A DNA stretch of 64,000 bases from an uncultured Shimia sp. (GTDB lineage Bacteria; Pseudomonadota; Alphaproteobacteria; Rhodobacterales; Rhodobacteraceae): assembly GCF_947493595.1 (NCBI RefSeq), contig NZ_CANLRL010000005.1, positions 124,001-188,000 of the forward strand, given 5' to 3'. This document shows positions 62,596 through 64,000 of this stretch, in pieces. A program made the translations under genes and the position numbers. The stretch's first letter is position 1. Each line of letters starts with the position of its first letter. Under the pieces are notes generated by a model. That model made no database searches. It saw only the letters and a program-made list of their open reading frames with translations, and was not told where the DNA came from.

Positions 62596-63837
62596 TCAGG
62601 CTCTCGCGGAGACACCGTTTTGGTAGGTTTGCAGGTCCGCAAACAGGGCCTGTCCTGTAGGAACATTTTGTCGATCGCAAAACTCCCGCCAAATTGCGCC
62701 AAACGGGAGGTCCTTGAACTCCTCGGTCAACACAAGCCGGCTTGTGAAATCCAAATTGTCTTCGGCCTGCCTTAGATCCGCGATTGGCAACAGCAACGCG
62801 CGTAGAAGTGCTTTTTGCATGTTGCGTGTGCCAATTACCCAGGCCGCTGTTCTGCTAATGGTCGCGTCAAAGAAATCCAGCCCGATGTGCGTGCGTCCCA
62901 ATAGGTCAGATGTCACCAGCTCCTGCGCCATCATGAGGATATCGTCGTTTTGCAAAATGACGTGATCGCTGTCCCAGCGCATGGGCCGAGAGACATGCAG
63001 CAAAATTTCATCGACGGACAGGGCGACAGAACTCAGTTTGTCGGCAACGTTTTCAGTCGGATGGAAGTGCCCCATGTCGAGGCAAAGTACGGTGCTGTTG
63101 CGGATCGCATACCCAAGATAGAACTCATGGCTTCCAACCGTGCAGGCTTCCACACCGATCCCGAACAACTTACTTTCCACTGCATCAAGCATGCGTTTTT
63201 TGTCGAACTTGGTTTCCAGCATGGCATCAAGAGAGGCTTCCAGCCTCGCCCGCGCTGCCATTCGATCGATTGGGTTGTCCTTGTAGCCGTCAGGCACCCA
63301 GATGTTGTTGATGGCCGGGCTGCCAAGCGCGTCCCCCATCTGTGCAGCGATCTCACGGGTGCGTTTGCCATGTTCGATCCAGAATTCACGAATGCCTTGG
63401 TCTGGATGGCTCAAAGTCAGGTTATCGTCAGCCTTGGCGTGCGCAAAAAACGTCGGATTGAAGTCAAGGCCGATACCCTGTGACTTTGCCCAGTCGACCC
63501 AGGAGGCGAAGTGATGAAACTCGATCTCATCACGGTCCGGAGTTTCATCTGTGTCGAGATAGATCGCGTGCAGATTCAGACGGTGACTGCCGGGAATCCG
63601 CGAATACGCAAAATCCAAATCGGCACGGAGTTGTTCGGGCGACGTAGCCCGGCCCGGGTGGTTGCCTGTCGCTTGTATGCCGCCTCCTGAGGTCCCGGTT
63701 TGCTTTTCAAATCCCACGACATCATCGCCTTGCCAGCAATGCATCGAAATCGGGATTGTTGCCAAGGCTGCCAGCGCAGCCTCGGTGTCCACATTCCAGT
63801 CGGCAAAATGTGCCTTGGCTGATTCATAAGGTGTCAC
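62596..63837 (-). CDS. rhaA: L-rhamnose isomerase
   Basis: A 413-residue aldose-ketose isomerase converting L-rhamnose to L-rhamnulose. ISMHCWQGDDVVGFEKQTGTSGGGIQATGNHPGRA and RLNLHAIYLDTDE are the N-terminal RhaA blocks. GIGLDFNPTFFAHAKADDNLTLSHPDQGIREFWIEHG, LGYAIRNSTVLCLDMGHFHPTENVADKLS, and HIGLDFFDATISRTAAWVIGTRN contain metal- and substrate-binding residues. It is the size of the enterobacterial RhaA. GTG start with GGGAGG upstream. It follows a probable aldolase/dehydrogenase gene 21 bases upstream. Confidence 0.95.
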   Translation of the reverse strand: MTPYESAKAHFADWNVDTEAALAALATIPISMHCWQGDDVVGFEKQTGTSGGGIQATGNHPGRATSPEQLRADLDFAYSRIPGSHRLNLHAIYLDTDETPDRDEIEFHHFASWVDWAKSQGIGLDFNPTFFAHAKADDNLTLSHPDQGIREFWIEHGKRTREIAAQMGDALGSPAINNIWVPDGYKDNPIDRMAARARLEASLDAMLETKFDKKRMLDAVESKLFGIGVEACTVGSHEFYLGYAIRNSTVLCLDMGHFHPTENVADKLSSVALSVDEILLHVSRPMRWDSDHVILQNDDILMMAQELVTSDLLGRTHIGLDFFDATISRTAAWVIGTRNMQKALLRALLLPIADLRQAEDNLDFTSRLVLTEEFKDLPFGAIWREFCDRQNVPTGQALFADLQTYQNGVSARA

Positions 63838-63858
63838 GGTATTCCTCCCGAATTCAGC

Positions 63859-64000
63859 TTAGCGCGTAAACGCCTGAACGTTGCCGGCGTCCACGTTGAT
63901 GATGTTGCCGGTCGACTTTGCTGATTTATCAGATGCAAAGAAATAGGCGGCTTCTGCGATGTCTTCGGGCAGTACCGAACGTTTGAGCATCGAACGGTTG
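63859..64000 (-). CDS. 3' end of a probable bifunctional rhamnulose-1-phosphate aldolase/short-chain dehydrogenase (partial)
   Basis: The last 46 codons of a gene entering from the right edge. The visible peptide (PEDIAEAAYFFASDKSAKSTGNIINVDAGN, ending QAFTR) is the C-terminal end of a short-chain dehydrogenase, with the classic F-A-S-D ... TG-x-x-x-x-V-D-G-G pattern. In rhamnose operons next to rhaA this is usually the dehydrogenase half of RhaD-type fusions, which also fits the neighbouring rhaA 21 bases downstream. The rest of the gene lies outside the window, so a plain SDR cannot be excluded. Confidence 0.7.
   Translation of the reverse strand, partial: NRSMLKRSVLPEDIAEAAYFFASDKSAKSTGNIINVDAGNVQAFTR

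Noticed and set aside
1..64000. CRISPR arrays, phage genes or insertion sequences
   Set aside because: No regularly spaced repeats, no transposase or integrase motifs and no terminal inverted repeats with target duplications were found on either strand.

Overview
The window is chromosomal DNA of an alphaproteobacterium, most likely a marine Rhodobacterales (Roseobacter-group) species. The evidence is gene content and style: cobC-cobD, COQ9, a malyl-CoA/beta-methylmalyl-CoA lyase (ethylmalonyl-CoA pathway), a TIGR02300-type protein, many LysE exporters and GST-like enzymes, a Hint-domain protein and an RTX protein. Most genes read as ordinary housekeeping or metabolic genes. No phage genes, insertion sequences or CRISPR arrays are visible.

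Layout. 0.1-2.8 kb: ispH, a LysE exporter, a methyltransferase with an apparent internal stop, and rnhA. 2.8-6.1 kb (minus): a methyltransferase-like gene, then the operon def > degenerate def-like > fmt > small membrane protein. 6.2-12.6 kb: a PatB/MalY C-S lyase, a glutathionyl-hydroquinone reductase, cobC-cobD, and a lytic transglycosylase. 12.7-20.4 kb: smc, a GNAT, a GntR regulator with a likely operator, an RTX protein, small conserved genes and an N-formylglutamate amidohydrolase. 20.6-30 kb: pyk, rpmI-rplT, a Hint protein, and pheS and pheT separated by two unrelated genes. 30-43.8 kb: regulators, two GMC oxidoreductases, GSTs, MscS, ald with a divergent Lrp, and an ECF41 sigma-factor operon. 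44-50.6 kb: a DEAD helicase, a class III cyclase, rpsU, COQ9, accA, and a LysE/Lrp pair. 50.7-55.8 kb: mclA, divergent from a D-amino-acid catabolic cluster (dgcN, dgcA, a phosphoesterase, a D-amino-acid transaminase). 56-61.7 kb: a ferric-reductase-like protein, a quinone oxidoreductase, an MFS exporter with a His-rich tail, a GntR regulator, a metallopeptidase and a TIGR02300 protein. 61.8-64 kb: tRNA-Ala(GGC), about 0.7 kb without a convincing gene, then the end of a rhamnose operon (rhaA and the 3' end of a probable rhamnulose-phosphate aldolase/dehydrogenase).

How genes work together. The most complete small system is the ECF41 unit at 38.56-40.42 kb: a promoter that exactly fits the ECF41 consensus, a membrane protein, a CGPC-containing carboxymuconolactone-decarboxylase/AhpD-like protein, and the sigma factor with its fused regulatory domain. 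The second is the D-amino-acid cluster, where the transaminase could make D-glutamate that DgcN acetylates and DgcA racemises. def and fmt handle the N-formyl group of initiator methionine. mclA belongs to acetate/propionate assimilation. Three copies of a shared stem-loop plus CCCGGGATATTT element lie immediately after stop codons and may be a dispersed 3'-end repeat family.

Limits: family assignments come from reading motifs and remembered family features, with no database search. Start codons were chosen from Shine-Dalgarno spacing and family N-termini.
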